Shown here: positions 45,991 through 54,285 of the stretch, in pieces | Layout: each line of letters begins with the position of its first letter | Position numbering within the stretch: the first letter of the stretch is position 1 | The notes under the pieces: model-generated | Databases searched by the model: none | Told to the model about the DNA's origin: nothing | The model's input: the letters and a program-made list of their open reading frames with translations, nothing else | Source: an uncultured Lachnospiraceae bacterium | Lineage (GTDB): Bacteria > Bacillota > Clostridia > Lachnospirales > Lachnospiraceae | Assembly: GCA_945929965.1 (NCBI GenBank) | Contig: CAMEOT010000011.1 | Coordinates: 1 to 64,000, forward strand | Length of the DNA: 64,000 nt | Direction of reading: 5' to 3' | Translations under genes and position numbers: made by a program

Positions 45991-46794
45991 ATGTCTGAAT
46001 TCACTAATTTCTCACTGGAAGGTAAGGTTGCACTGGTTACCGGCGCATCTTACGGTATTGGTTTCGCTATCGCTTCCGCATACGCTGAGTGCGGTGCTAC
46101 TATTTGCTTCAACGATATCAAGCAGGAACTGGTAGACAAGGGAATCGCTGCATACGCTGAGAAAGGCATCAAGGCTCACGGCTATGTATGTGACGTTACC
46201 AACGAAGAAGCAGTTAATGCTATGGTAGCTCAGATCGAGAAGGAAGTAGGCACCATCGATATCCTGGTTAACAACGCAGGCATCATCAAGAGAATCCCTA
46301 TGACCGAGATGACCGCAGATCAGTTCCGTCAGGTGATCGACGTAGACCTGAATGCACCTTTCATCGTATCAAAAGCAGTGATCCCTGCAATGATCAAGAA
46401 GGGCCATGGTAAGATCATCAACATCTGTTCCATGATGTCTGAGCTGGGTCGTGAGACCGTATCTGCATATGCAGCAGCTAAGGGTGGCTTAAAGATGCTG
46501 ACCAAGAACATCTGCTCCGAGTACGGTCAGTACAACATTCAGTGTAACGGCCTTGGACCCGGTTACATCGAGACTCCTCAGACGGCTCCTCTTCGTGAGA
46601 TCCAGCCCGATGGCAGCAGACATCCTTTCGACCAGTTCATCTGCGCTAAGACCCCTGCTAACAGATGGTTAAAGCCCGAAGAGCTGACCGGTCCCGCTGT
46701 ATTCCTTGCTTCTGAGGCATCCAATGCAGTCAACGGACACATCCTCTATGTAGATGGCGGTATCCTTGCTTACATCGGCAAACAGCCCCAGTAG
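45991..46794 (+). CDS. kduD: 2-deoxy-D-gluconate 3-dehydrogenase / KduD (SDR family)
   Basis: NAD(P)H-dependent reduction of 2,5-diketo-3-deoxygluconate to 2-keto-3-deoxygluconate. The 267-residue short-chain dehydrogenase has the cofactor motif VTGASYGIGFA, NNAG in ILVNNAGIIKR, and the catalytic Ser-Tyr-Lys set in ICSMMSELGRETVSAYAAAKGG. The C-terminal NGHILYVDGGILAYIG is typical of gluconate-type SDRs. AAAAGGAGAAAAAACA precedes the ATG. Confidence 0.93.
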   Translation: MSEFTNFSLEGKVALVTGASYGIGFAIASAYAECGATICFNDIKQELVDKGIAAYAEKGIKAHGYVCDVTNEEAVNAMVAQIEKEVGTIDILVNNAGIIKRIPMTEMTADQFRQVIDVDLNAPFIVSKAVIPAMIKKGHGKIINICSMMSELGRETVSAYAAAKGGLKMLTKNICSEYGQYNIQCNGLGPGYIETPQTAPLREIQPDGSRHPFDQFICAKTPANRWLKPEELTGPAVFLASEASNAVNGHILYVDGGILAYIGKQPQ

Positions 46795-46826
46795 AACCGG
46801 CGCAAAAGAAAAACAAAATAAATTAT

Positions 46827-46873
46827 CCACACCAGGTCAGTCGCAGAAGAATTTCGGCGGCTGACTGTTGTGG
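46827..46873 (+). other. intercistronic hairpin kduD to RpiB-like gene
   Basis: CCACAccaGGTCAGtCGC pairs with GCGgCTGACtgttGTGG around AGAAGAATTTCG. No T-run follows, so it is more likely an mRNA stabiliser or processing site than a terminator. It ends about 20 bases before the next start codon. Confidence 0.6.
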
Positions 46874-46894
46874 CGTTTGGAAAAGGAGTATCTC

Positions 46895-47533
46895 ATGAAG
46901 ATAGCTTTGATCAATGAAAACAGTCAGGCTGCCAAGAATGAAATGATCTGTGCTACTCTTAAAAAAGTAGTAGAGCCCATGGGTCATGAAGTATTCAACT
47001 ATGGTATGTGCGGCGCAGAGGATCCCAATTCCCTGACCTACGTACAGAACGGTATTCTGGCAGCAGTTCTTTTGAACTCCGGTGCAGCGGATTTCGTGAT
47101 CACCGGATGCGGAACCGGCGAAGGTGCCATGCTTGCATGCAATTCTTTCCCCAAGGTTCTGTGCGGACATATTGAGTCCCCTCTGGATGCTTACCTGTTC
47201 TCTCAGGTAAACGACGGTAACTGTGTGGCACTTCCTTTTGCTGAGAACTTCGGCTGGGGCGGTGAACTGAATTTACAGTATACCTTTGAAAAGCTGTTCT
47301 GTGCTCCCGGCGGCGGTGGATATCCCCCTGAGAGAGTGGTTCCCGAGCAGCGCAACAAGAAGATCCTGGATCAGGTAAAGGAAGTAACTCATACCGATAT
47401 GGTTACTATCCTGAAGAATCTGGATCGTGAACTGGTAAAGGGCGCTTTATCCGGTGCCAAGTTTAAGGAGTATTTCTTCGCAAACTGCAAGTGCGACAAG
47501 ATCGCTGAGGCAGTGAAGGAAGTACTGGCATAA
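46895..47533 (+). CDS. RpiB/LacAB-family sugar isomerase, DhuI-like candidate
   Basis: A 212-residue protein of the ribose-5-phosphate isomerase B fold: KIALINENSQAAKN at the N-terminus, then a catalytic-cysteine-type loop FVITGCGTGEGAMLACN near residue 70. The usual RpiB is about 150 residues; the extra C-terminal 60 residues here are longer than classical RpiB. In streptococcal glycosaminoglycan operons an RpiB-family enzyme (DhuI) performs the same isomerisation as KduI, so this gene may be a second route for the same step. Start 46895 follows AAAAGGAGTATCTC; the TTG at 46868 lacks one. Confidence 0.8.
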   Translation: MKIALINENSQAAKNEMICATLKKVVEPMGHEVFNYGMCGAEDPNSLTYVQNGILAAVLLNSGAADFVITGCGTGEGAMLACNSFPKVLCGHIESPLDAYLFSQVNDGNCVALPFAENFGWGGELNLQYTFEKLFCAPGGGGYPPERVVPEQRNKKILDQVKEVTHTDMVTILKNLDRELVKGALSGAKFKEYFFANCKCDKIAEAVKEVLA

Positions 47534-47629
47534 AAGTACTGGCTTAATTTTGCAGAAATATTTTCGGCAGGATCTCCTGCGAAGATTTTTCACATATCTA
47601 TTAGTCTATAAGACAGAAAGGTGTTATTT

Positions 47630-48595
47630 ATGAACGCAGTATTAGAGCAAATCAGCAAAATCGGTATCGTACCGGTTGTAAAAATTGACAACGCAGCAGA
47701 TGCACTTCCTCTGGCAAAGGCACTTTGCGCAGGTGGACTTCCCTGTGCAGAGGTTACCTTCCGTACCAGCGCAGCAGCAGAAGCTATCAAGATCATGACC
47801 GACAACTTCCCCAGCATGTGTGTTGGTGCAGGTACCGTTCTGAACGCAGAGCAGGTTGACGCAGCAGTAGCAGCAGGCGCTAAGTTCATCGTAAGCCCCG
47901 GCTTAAATCCCAGAACCGTTAAGTATTGTGTAGAGAAGAACATTCCTATCACTCCCGGTACTTCCAGCCCCAGCGACATCGAGCAGGCTATCGAACTTGG
48001 CCTGGATGTAGTTAAGTTCTTCCCCGCTGAGCAGTCCGGCGGTCTGGCTAAGATCAAGGCTATGGCAGCTCCTTATGTAAACATGAAGTTCATGCCTACC
48101 GGCGGTGTAAACGCTAAGAACCTGACTTCTTACCTTGACTTCCCCAAGATCATCGCCTGCGGTGGTTCCTGGATGGTTCCCGGTGACCTGATCAACGCCG
48201 GTGAGTGGGACAAGATCGAACAGCTGACCAGAGAAGCAGTACAGACCATGCTGGGCTTCGAACTGGCTCATGTTGGTGTTAATGCAGAGAACGAGGAAGA
48301 GGCTGTTAAGGCTGCGAACCGTTTCGCACTCATCTTCGGTATGCCCGCTAAGGTTGGCAACAGCTCCGTATTCGCAGGATCTGCTCTGGAAGTTATGAAG
48401 ACTCCTTACCTGGGCAAGAACGGCCACATCGCTGTTAAGACCAACTACATCGAGAGAGCTGTCAACTACCTGAGCACTGTTCTGGGTGTTGAGTTCAATG
48501 AAGAGTCCGCTAAGAGAGATGCCAAGGGCAACCTGAAGGCTATCTACCTGAAGGAAGAGATCGGTGGCTTCGCAGTTCATCTGGTACAGAAATAA
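47630..48595 (+). CDS. eda: KDPG/KHG aldolase with C-terminal VOC-like domain
   Basis: Cleaves 2-keto-3-deoxy-6-phosphogluconate to pyruvate and glyceraldehyde 3-phosphate. Residues 1-210 are a class I aldolase: Glu41 and Arg45 in CAEVTFRT, GAGTVLN, and Schiff-base Lys129 in DVVKFFPAE. Normal Eda stops near residue 210, but this 321-residue chain continues with a betaalpha domain (about 218-321: FELAHVGVNAENEEEAVKAANRF, then GHIAVKTNYIERAVNYLSTVLGVEF) that looks like the glyoxalase/bleomycin-resistance (VOC) fold. Role of the second domain is unknown. ATG at 47630 follows AGAAAGG; GTG at 47621 is an alternative. Confidence 0.9.
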   Translation: MNAVLEQISKIGIVPVVKIDNAADALPLAKALCAGGLPCAEVTFRTSAAAEAIKIMTDNFPSMCVGAGTVLNAEQVDAAVAAGAKFIVSPGLNPRTVKYCVEKNIPITPGTSSPSDIEQAIELGLDVVKFFPAEQSGGLAKIKAMAAPYVNMKFMPTGGVNAKNLTSYLDFPKIIACGGSWMVPGDLINAGEWDKIEQLTREAVQTMLGFELAHVGVNAENEEEAVKAANRFALIFGMPAKVGNSSVFAGSALEVMKTPYLGKNGHIAVKTNYIERAVNYLSTVLGVEFNEESAKRDAKGNLKAIYLKEEIGGFAVHLVQK

Positions 48596-48891
48596 ATCAT
48601 AAGCAAATTTTAAGCCGTACGGTTGCAGCAACTGCATATTTCAGTTTCAGACGCGCTTCCGCTGTAATATAGCGATTACACGGTGAAATGAATAGGATTT
48701 AGAACAATCAGGTTGGACGGTTGCGTGTTCCGACACGGACTTTAACCGACCGTCGGTACTTAGATGCTGTATTTTAGCATCTTACGTACCGCTACGGGAG
48801 GGCCGAAGCGAGAGCGGGTCCGTGACGGAATATGCAATCGGAACAACCGAGGATAATAGACAATTTTAATTTGAGAAAGGAATATACCAAA
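48596..48891 (+). other. long structured spacer before kdgK
   Basis: Nearly 300 bases without a supported gene. It holds several hairpins: GTAAT/ATTAC near 48664, GACGGT/ACCGTC (about 48716-48753), and a strong stem GGTAcTTAGATGC/GCATCTtACGTACC (about 48753-48790). A GC-rich tail, GGGCCGAAGCGAGAGCGGG, resembles part of the element at 3.87 kb. It may be a dispersed repeat and part of the kdgK leader. Confidence 0.5.
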
Positions 48892-49923
48892 ATGGCAAAA
48901 GTAATTACCATGGGTGAGATCATGCTGAGACTGTCCACCCCCAACAACGAGAAATTTATCCAGGCAGACGAGTTCGATATCAACTACGGCGGCGGTGAAG
49001 CTAACGTAGCAGTATCTCTGGCTAACTACGGTCATGACGCTGAGTTCGTTACCGCAGTTCCCGACAACGAGATCGGTGAGTGCGCAGTAGCAGCTCTGAG
49101 AAAGTACAACGTAGAGACCAAGCACATCGCAAGATGCGGTGAGAGACTGGGTATCTACTACCTGGAGAGCGGTTCTTCCATGAGACCTTCCAAGGTTGTA
49201 TACGATAGAGCACATTCCTCTATCTCTACCGCAACCGAGGCAGACTTCAACTTCGATGAGATCTTCGAAGGCGCTGACTGGTTCCACTTCACCGGTATTA
49301 CCCCCGCTGTATCCGACGCTGCTGCAGAGCTGACCGAAAAGGCTCTGATCGCTGCTAAGAAGCACGGCGTAAAGGTATCCGTAGACCTGAACTTCCGTAA
49401 GAAGCTGTGGAGCTCCGAGAAGGCTCAGAAGGTTATGACCAACCTGATGAAGTACGTTGATGTATGTATCGGTAACGAAGAAGATGCTGAACTGGTACTT
49501 GGCTTCAAGCCCGGCGATACCGATGTTACCAGCGGTGAGCTGGAGCTGGCTGGTTACAAGTCCATCTTCGAGCAGATGGTTGACAAGTTCAACTTCGAGT
49601 ACTGCGTATCCTCTCTGCGTGTAAGCCATTCCGCTTCCGATAACGGCTGGTCTGCTTGCATCTACTCCAGAGATACAAAGGAGTTCTATCACTCCAAAGA
49701 GTACAGCATCCATCCCATCGTTGACCGTGTAGGCGGCGGCGATTCCTTCGCAGGCGGCGTGATCTGCGGTATGCTGGATGGCAAGAACTTCAAGGATGCT
49801 CTTGAGTACGGCGTAGCTGCATCTGCTCTGAAGCACACCATCCCCGGCGACTTCAACCTGGTATCCAGAAAAGAAGTTGAGACCCTAGCTGGCGGCGACG
49901 CTTCCGGACGTGTACAGAGATAA
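48892..49923 (+). CDS. kdgK: 2-dehydro-3-deoxygluconokinase KdgK
   Basis: Phosphorylates 2-keto-3-deoxygluconate. A 343-residue PfkB-family kinase with GEIMLRLSTPNNEKF and NYGGGEANVAVSLANYG at the N-terminus and the catalytic base region DRVGGGDSFAGGVICG at about residue 285. GAGAAAGGAATATACCAAA sets the start at 48892; an upstream in-frame ATG at 48832 lies inside the structured spacer. Codon use is strongly biased (CTG, AAG, TAC, GAC), as in the rest of the unit. Confidence 0.94.
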   Translation: MAKVITMGEIMLRLSTPNNEKFIQADEFDINYGGGEANVAVSLANYGHDAEFVTAVPDNEIGECAVAALRKYNVETKHIARCGERLGIYYLESGSSMRPSKVVYDRAHSSISTATEADFNFDEIFEGADWFHFTGITPAVSDAAAELTEKALIAAKKHGVKVSVDLNFRKKLWSSEKAQKVMTNLMKYVDVCIGNEEDAELVLGFKPGDTDVTSGELELAGYKSIFEQMVDKFNFEYCVSSLRVSHSASDNGWSACIYSRDTKEFYHSKEYSIHPIVDRVGGGDSFAGGVICGMLDGKNFKDALEYGVAASALKHTIPGDFNLVSRKEVETLAGGDASGRVQR

Positions 49924-49952
49924 TCTTCTGGAAACAGAATAGTGTAAAAATA

Positions 49953-49998
49953 AAAAAATTCACCTGCGTGGTAACATGCAGGTGAGTTTTTTGTTTTG
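49953..49998 (+). terminator. terminator of the uronate unit
   Basis: CACCTGC (49961-49967) pairs with GCAGGTG (49978-49984), flanked by AAAAAAA and TTTTTTGTTTT. The symmetric flanks allow use by the converging pyrI as well. Confidence 0.8.
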
Positions 49999-50018
49999 AC
50001 ATCTTATGATCTGAAGAT

Positions 50019-50447
50019 TTAGCTTTCGCTGTATTTCTCTTCGCAGTATTTGCAGCGGTAGATTTCTTTTTTCTCATCGGAGAGGACGAATACGTGGGGC
50101 AGTCCCTGCTCGATGGAAGTGATGCATCTGGGGTTGCGGCATTTGATGACGTTTTTGATCTGTTTGGGAAGTACCAGTTCCTTCTTCTCTACGATCTCAC
50201 CGTTTTTGATGACGTTGACGGTGATGTTGTGGTCGATGAATGCCAGTACATCCAGATCCAGCATATCGATATCACATTCTACTTTCAGAATGTCCTTTTT
50301 GCCCATTTTTCCGCTGCGGGCATTTTTGATGATAGCAACGGTGCAGTCTAACTTATCCAGCTGAAGGTGCTCATAGATCGAGAGACTTTTTCCGGCTTTG
50401 ATATGATCGAGGACGAAGCCCTCTTCGATTTTTCCTACATTTAACAT
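50019..50447 (-). CDS. pyrI: aspartate carbamoyltransferase regulatory subunit PyrI
   Basis: Allosteric partner of PyrB in pyrimidine synthesis. A 142-residue protein with an N-terminal nucleotide-binding domain (VGKIEEGFVLDHIKAGKSLSIYE) and a C-terminal zinc domain with four cysteines: CRNPRC and CKYCEEKY. Start at 50447 is chosen because GGAG lies 7 bases upstream on the minus strand; an in-frame ATG at 50459 precedes that site. It follows pyrB in the same direction. Confidence 0.93.
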   Translation of the reverse strand: MLNVGKIEEGFVLDHIKAGKSLSIYEHLQLDKLDCTVAIIKNARSGKMGKKDILKVECDIDMLDLDVLAFIDHNITVNVIKNGEIVEKKELVLPKQIKNVIKCRNPRCITSIEQGLPHVFVLSDEKKEIYRCKYCEEKYSES

Positions 50448-50538
50448 AGTAATCTCCATTCTGCAGGCACAGAGTGCTGCGTATGTTAACTTTAATATAC
50501 GAATTCATAAGATAATTTTGCGGTCAGATGCCGGAAAA

Positions 50539-51450
50539 TTATGCCAGACCCAGCAAAGTCAGGATCAGGGCCATACGGACGTAGACACCGAACTGTGCCT
50601 GTTTGAAATAGGCGGCTCTGGGATCGTCATCGATCTCCACGGAGATCTCATTGACTCTGGGAAGGGGATGCAGCACCAGCATGTCGGGCTTCGCCAGTTC
50701 CATTTTTTCCGGAGTCAGTACATAGAAATCTTTCAGGCGGACGTAATCCTCTTCGTTGAAGAAACGTTCCTTCTGCACACGGGTCATGTATAAGAGATCC
50801 AACTCCGGCATCACATCTTCGAGACGGATAACTTCCTGGAAAGGAATGCCTTTCTCACGGAGCATGTCGGTGACATAGTCGGGGATCTTCAGTTCTTCGG
50901 GAGAGATAAAGATGAATTTGATGCCTTCATAGCGCACCAGTGCGTTGATCAGGGAGTGTACGGTACGGCCGAATTTCAGGTCACCGCACAGACCGATGGT
51001 AAAATTATTCAGATCGCCGTGGAGGCTGCGGATGGTCTGCAGGTCGGTCAGGGTCTGGGTGGGATGCTGATGTCCACCGTCACCGGCATTGATCACGGGG
51101 ATCAGGGATTTCTCTGCCGCTACCATGGGAGCGCCTTCCTTGGGATGGCGCATAGCGCAGATGTCCGCATAGCAGGAGATGATGCGGATGGTATCGGATA
51201 CACTTTCTCCCTTAGAAGCAGAAGAGGAAGCCGCATCGGAGAAGCCGATGACTCTGCCGCCTAAACGTGTCATGGCGGATTCAAAGCTTAAACGTGTGCG
51301 AGTGCTGGGCTCGTAGAAGCAGGTGGCGAGGATCTTGCCGTCGCATTTGTGGGCGTATTTGGCGGGATCCTTCTCAATGTCGTCTGCCAGAGCGAACAGC
51401 TTGTCCAGTTCCTCAACAGAGAAGTCAAGTGGGTTCATCAAGTGTCTCAT
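50539..51450 (-). CDS. pyrB: aspartate carbamoyltransferase catalytic subunit PyrB
   Basis: Forms N-carbamoyl-aspartate. The 303 residues fit the family: carbamoyl-phosphate loop [16 protein letters not shown], the flexible-loop region [30 protein letters not shown], and aspartate-binding [10 protein letters not shown] near the C-terminus. GAGGAAATGAAAAA precedes the ATG on the minus strand. pyrB and pyrI form a two-gene unit; no pyrR or other pyr genes are in the window. Confidence 0.96.
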   Translation of the reverse strand: MRHLMNPLDFSVEELDKLFALADDIEKDPAKYAHKCDGKILATCFYEPSTRTRLSFESAMTRLGGRVIGFSDAASSSASKGESVSDTIRIISCYADICAMRHPKEGAPMVAAEKSLIPVINAGDGGHQHPTQTLTDLQTIRSLHGDLNNFTIGLCGDLKFGRTVHSLINALVRYEGIKFIFISPEELKIPDYVTDMLREKGIPFQEVIRLEDVMPELDLLYMTRVQKERFFNEEDYVRLKDFYVLTPEKMELAKPDMLVLHPLPRVNEISVEIDDDPRAAYFKQAQFGVYVRMALILTLLGLA

Positions 51451-51614
51451 TTTTTCATTTCCTCATTTCTGCGCTGCTATTTTCGACACAGTGACTGTAC
51501 GGAATAGAAGAATCCGTGCTCACTTGTGTATGCGACATCATAAGAATACAGCGCTTTTCTTATGATGCGGGTAGAAACAGGGTCCGCAAAAAGCGGACAG
51601 CTCATACCCTGACC
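51451..51614 (-). other. pyrB leader region with two hairpins
   Basis: On the minus strand the 160 or so bases before pyrB hold GTCCGC-ttttt-GCGGAC (about 51580-51596) and CATCATAAGAA/TTCTTATGATG (51536-51566). Neither has a following T-run, and no PyrR-binding consensus is visible. They may affect pyrB expression or be parts of a repeat. Confidence 0.45.
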
Positions 51615-51649
51615 AGAAAAAAGTCGAAGAGGAAAAACTCTTCGACTTT
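51615..51649 (-). terminator. terminator of the nitroreductase gene
   Basis: AAGTCGAAGAG (51621-51631) pairs with CTCTTCGACTT (51639-51649) around GGAAAAA-type loop. Read on the minus strand it ends in TTTTTT. Confidence 0.85.
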
Positions 51650-51653
51650 AAAA

Positions 51654-52193
51654 TTACTGTTGATAAGATAATAGATCCGTTACGGGTTTCCGTTTGGGAG
51701 CAACGGGTGCTTCTGCGGGATAACCGATGGGGATCAGTGCGATCAGGTCCTGATTTTCAGGAATCTCAAGGAGATCAGCAGCTTCCTGCTGATCGAAAAT
51801 ACCCATGATCACGGTGCCAAGGCCCTGCTCGTAAGCAGCCAGGCAAAAGGCTTCGCTGGCAACACCGGCATCGAACATCTGCCATGCATCGCCTCTGGCG
51901 GTAGTGAAGGAGCCGTCTCTCTCGAAACCGCTTCTGCCCTTTATCACGGTTACTGCAACGACCATGGGAGCGTTCTCCATGATCTTGCCATTACCCGGGA
52001 AGGAGGAAGTACATGCTGCCAGTTTCGTTTTCTTTTCGCCTTCAACAGCGATATAACGAACGATTTGCGTATGCTTCCAGCTGGGAGCATAAGAAGCTGT
52101 CTCTACGATCTGAGCCAGAAGCTCATGAGATACCGGCTGATCCGTATACTGACGGATACTTCTGCGGCCTGTGATACATTCTTTTGCGGTCAT
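51654..52193 (-). CDS. nitroreductase family protein
   Basis: An FMN-dependent oxidoreductase of 179 residues. The N-terminal ECITGRRSIRQYTDQPVS, the FMN-contact APSWKHTQ, and C-terminal GLGTVIMGIFDQQEAADLL with IPIGYPAE are typical. The physiological electron acceptor is not predictable. It is monocistronic, with its own terminator, and lies upstream of pyrB in the same direction. Confidence 0.9.
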   Translation of the reverse strand: MTAKECITGRRSIRQYTDQPVSHELLAQIVETASYAPSWKHTQIVRYIAVEGEKKTKLAACTSSFPGNGKIMENAPMVVAVTVIKGRSGFERDGSFTTARGDAWQMFDAGVASEAFCLAAYEQGLGTVIMGIFDQQEAADLLEIPENQDLIALIPIGYPAEAPVAPKRKPVTDLLSYQQ

Positions 52194-52307
52194 TGTTTAT
52201 CCTCCTGTATTTTTGCATTTGTAATATAATAGCATTTCTGAAGGGTAGAATCAAGCAGAATAAAGTGAAAAAATATATAAAATTTGTATGACTATGACAG
52301 AAAGGTT

Positions 52308-52336
52308 TTGCATTCCCGGATAGGATATCATATAAT
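52308..52336 (+). promoter_or_regulatory. sigma-A promoter of the PH-domain gene
   Basis: TTGCAT (52308-52313), 17-base spacer, TATAAT (52331-52336). The transcript would carry a leader of about 100 bases. Confidence 0.65.
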
Positions 52337-52442
52337 GAGGCAAAGAGAACTATACCGAGGAAGCGGATCGTGTAAAAGCAGGTTCCACTGTACGTTACAG
52401 ATGACTGTGGGACATTAGACCAAGCAATAAAAGGAGGGCACT

Positions 52443-52823
52443 ATGTCAGTAGAATTTGTGGAAAAGAAGCGCTGGTTATTTTTAGGATTACCTTTTACTT
52501 TTACCAAGTATGTGATCAAAGAGGATATGATCACTGTGGATACGGGTGTGTTCACCAAGGTGGAGAATGACTGTTATATGTACAAGGTACAGGATGTGGA
52601 GCATACGGCAAGTATCTGGGAGAGAATGGCAGGACTTGGCTCCATTGTCTGTTATACCGGTGATACTACTCATCCCAAACTGTTGATCGAGCATATCCGC
52701 AACTCCAAGCAGATCAAGGAATTTATTTTGAAGGAGTCAGAGGAAGCCAGATTGAAGCGCAGAACCGTGAACATGCTGGATATCGGTTCCGGAGAGCTCG
52801 GGGATATTGACGATATACAGTAA
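52443..52823 (+). CDS. small bacterial PH-domain-like protein
   Basis: A 126-residue soluble protein whose strands (RWLFLGLPFTFTKYVIKEDMITVDTG, YMYKVQDVEHTASIWERM, GSIVCYTGD) match the bacterial pleckstrin-homology (YdbT/DUF304-like) pattern without the usual membrane helices. A charged C-terminal tail ends in DIGSGELGDIDDIQ. Function unknown. AAAGGAGGGCACT precedes the ATG. Confidence 0.75.
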   Translation: MSVEFVEKKRWLFLGLPFTFTKYVIKEDMITVDTGVFTKVENDCYMYKVQDVEHTASIWERMAGLGSIVCYTGDTTHPKLLIEHIRNSKQIKEFILKESEEARLKRRTVNMLDIGSGELGDIDDIQ

Positions 52824-52856
52824 TATTGAGAAACAAGTATACATGTGTATGAGAGA

Positions 52857-52882
52857 CGGGACCTTCCGGGGTCCTGTTTTTT
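52857..52882 (+). terminator. terminator before the MATE gene
   Basis: GGACC pairs with GGTCC around TTCCGG, followed by TGTTTTTTC. Some read-through into the exporter gene is possible because no separate promoter is obvious. Confidence 0.65.
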
Positions 52883-52897
52883 CGGGAGAAGAGATTT

Positions 52898-54271
52898 ATG
52901 GAACTTGATATGACGAAGGGCAGCCCTTCTAAGCTGATTACGAAATTTATCATTCCTATTATCATAGGTAATATTTTCCAACAGTTATACAGTATGGTGG
53001 ATACCATTATCGTGGGTCGGTTCGTAGGTGTAGATGCATTGGCGGCAGTAGGAGCCACCGGGTCGGTAAGCTTCCTGATCCTGGGATTTACCCAGGGACT
53101 GACCACCGGATTTACTGTGCTGACGGCACAACGCTTCGGAGCCGGGGACCGGGAGGGGATGCGCAAAAGTATCGGAAGCGCAGCCATCCTGTCGGTGATC
53201 GTGACGATCGTGATGACAGCAGTCAGTATGGCCGGCATGGACAGCCTGCTTCGGGTGATGAATACTCCGGAAGATATTTTCGATATGACGAAGGAATACA
53301 TTATGATCATCTGTGCGGGAATTGTCTGCAATGTATTGTATAACCTGTTGTCCAGTATCCTGCGTGCCATCGGCAACAGTGTGGTGCCGTTAGTATTGCT
53401 GGTGATCGCTTCGGTGACGAATATTGTCCTGGACTATGTACTGATCGTTTACGGTCATATGGGAGTGGGCGGTGCAGCTTATGCTACTATCATTTCTCAG
53501 GGATTATCCGGTGTACTGTGTCTGATTTATATTATTAAGAGCGTACCTTCACTGCATATCCGTCCGGAGCATTGCAGACTGGAAAGTCAGTGTGTGAAAA
53601 ACCAGTTGACCGTGGGAATTCCCATGGCACTGCAGTTTTCCATTACTGCAATCGGCACCATTCTGGTACAGGCAGCACTGAATCTGCTGGGTTCTACCGT
53701 GGTGGCATCTTATTCTGTGTCCTGCAAGGTGGAGCAGCTGGTGACACAGCCCTTTGCCGCAATGGGTGTGACTATGGCAACTTACTGCGCACAGAACCGC
53801 GGTATCAATGATCTGGACCGTATACGGAAGGGCGTGAAAGCTGCCAATATCATGTCCGGTGTCTATGCGGTGATTGTCTACGGACTGGTATATATAGCGC
53901 TTCCTTATATTGTACCGCTGTTTATCTCCGAACAGGTTGAGATGGTATGCGGCTACGCCAGAACGTATATTACTATCTGTGGCATGTTCTTCATTCCGCT
54001 GGGAATGATATTTATCTTCCGAAATGCGCTGCAGGGCTGTGGCTTCGGCTTCATGCCCATGATGGGCGGAGTGGTGGAACTGTTGAGCCGTGGTATCGTG
54101 GCTTTTGCGGCAGCGCATCTGATGAGTTATGTGGGTGTGTGCTTTGCTAATGCCTCAGCATGGCTGACCGCAGGTATTTTCCTCTGGATCGCTTATCATT
54201 TCCTTATGAAGAAGATGGTGCGGGACAAAAAGGCTCATGAGGAACGGATGCTGGCGGAAGCAATGCAGTAA
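52898..54271 (+). CDS. MATE family efflux transporter
   Basis: A 457-residue cation-coupled exporter with 12 membrane segments. The N-terminal KLITKFIIPIIIGNIFQQLYSMVDTIIVGRFVG is the family hallmark, and the second half repeats the arrangement (VGIPMALQFSITAIGTILVQAALN). Substrate is unknown. GGGAGAAGAGATTT precedes the ATG. It follows the PH-domain gene after a terminator hairpin. Confidence 0.92.
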   Translation: MELDMTKGSPSKLITKFIIPIIIGNIFQQLYSMVDTIIVGRFVGVDALAAVGATGSVSFLILGFTQGLTTGFTVLTAQRFGAGDREGMRKSIGSAAILSVIVTIVMTAVSMAGMDSLLRVMNTPEDIFDMTKEYIMIICAGIVCNVLYNLLSSILRAIGNSVVPLVLLVIASVTNIVLDYVLIVYGHMGVGGAAYATIISQGLSGVLCLIYIIKSVPSLHIRPEHCRLESQCVKNQLTVGIPMALQFSITAIGTILVQAALNLLGSTVVASYSVSCKVEQLVTQPFAAMGVTMATYCAQNRGINDLDRIRKGVKAANIMSGVYAVIVYGLVYIALPYIVPLFISEQVEMVCGYARTYITICGMFFIPLGMIFIFRNALQGCGFGFMPMMGGVVELLSRGIVAFAAAHLMSYVGVCFANASAWLTAGIFLWIAYHFLMKKMVRDKKAHEERMLAEAMQ

Positions 54272-54285
54272 TGCTGTAAAACGGC

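Noticed and set aside
48760-49836. Long antisense frame (358 codons) opposite kdgK
   Set aside because: KdgK motifs are complete on the plus strand. No ribosome site or family match exists on the minus strand.
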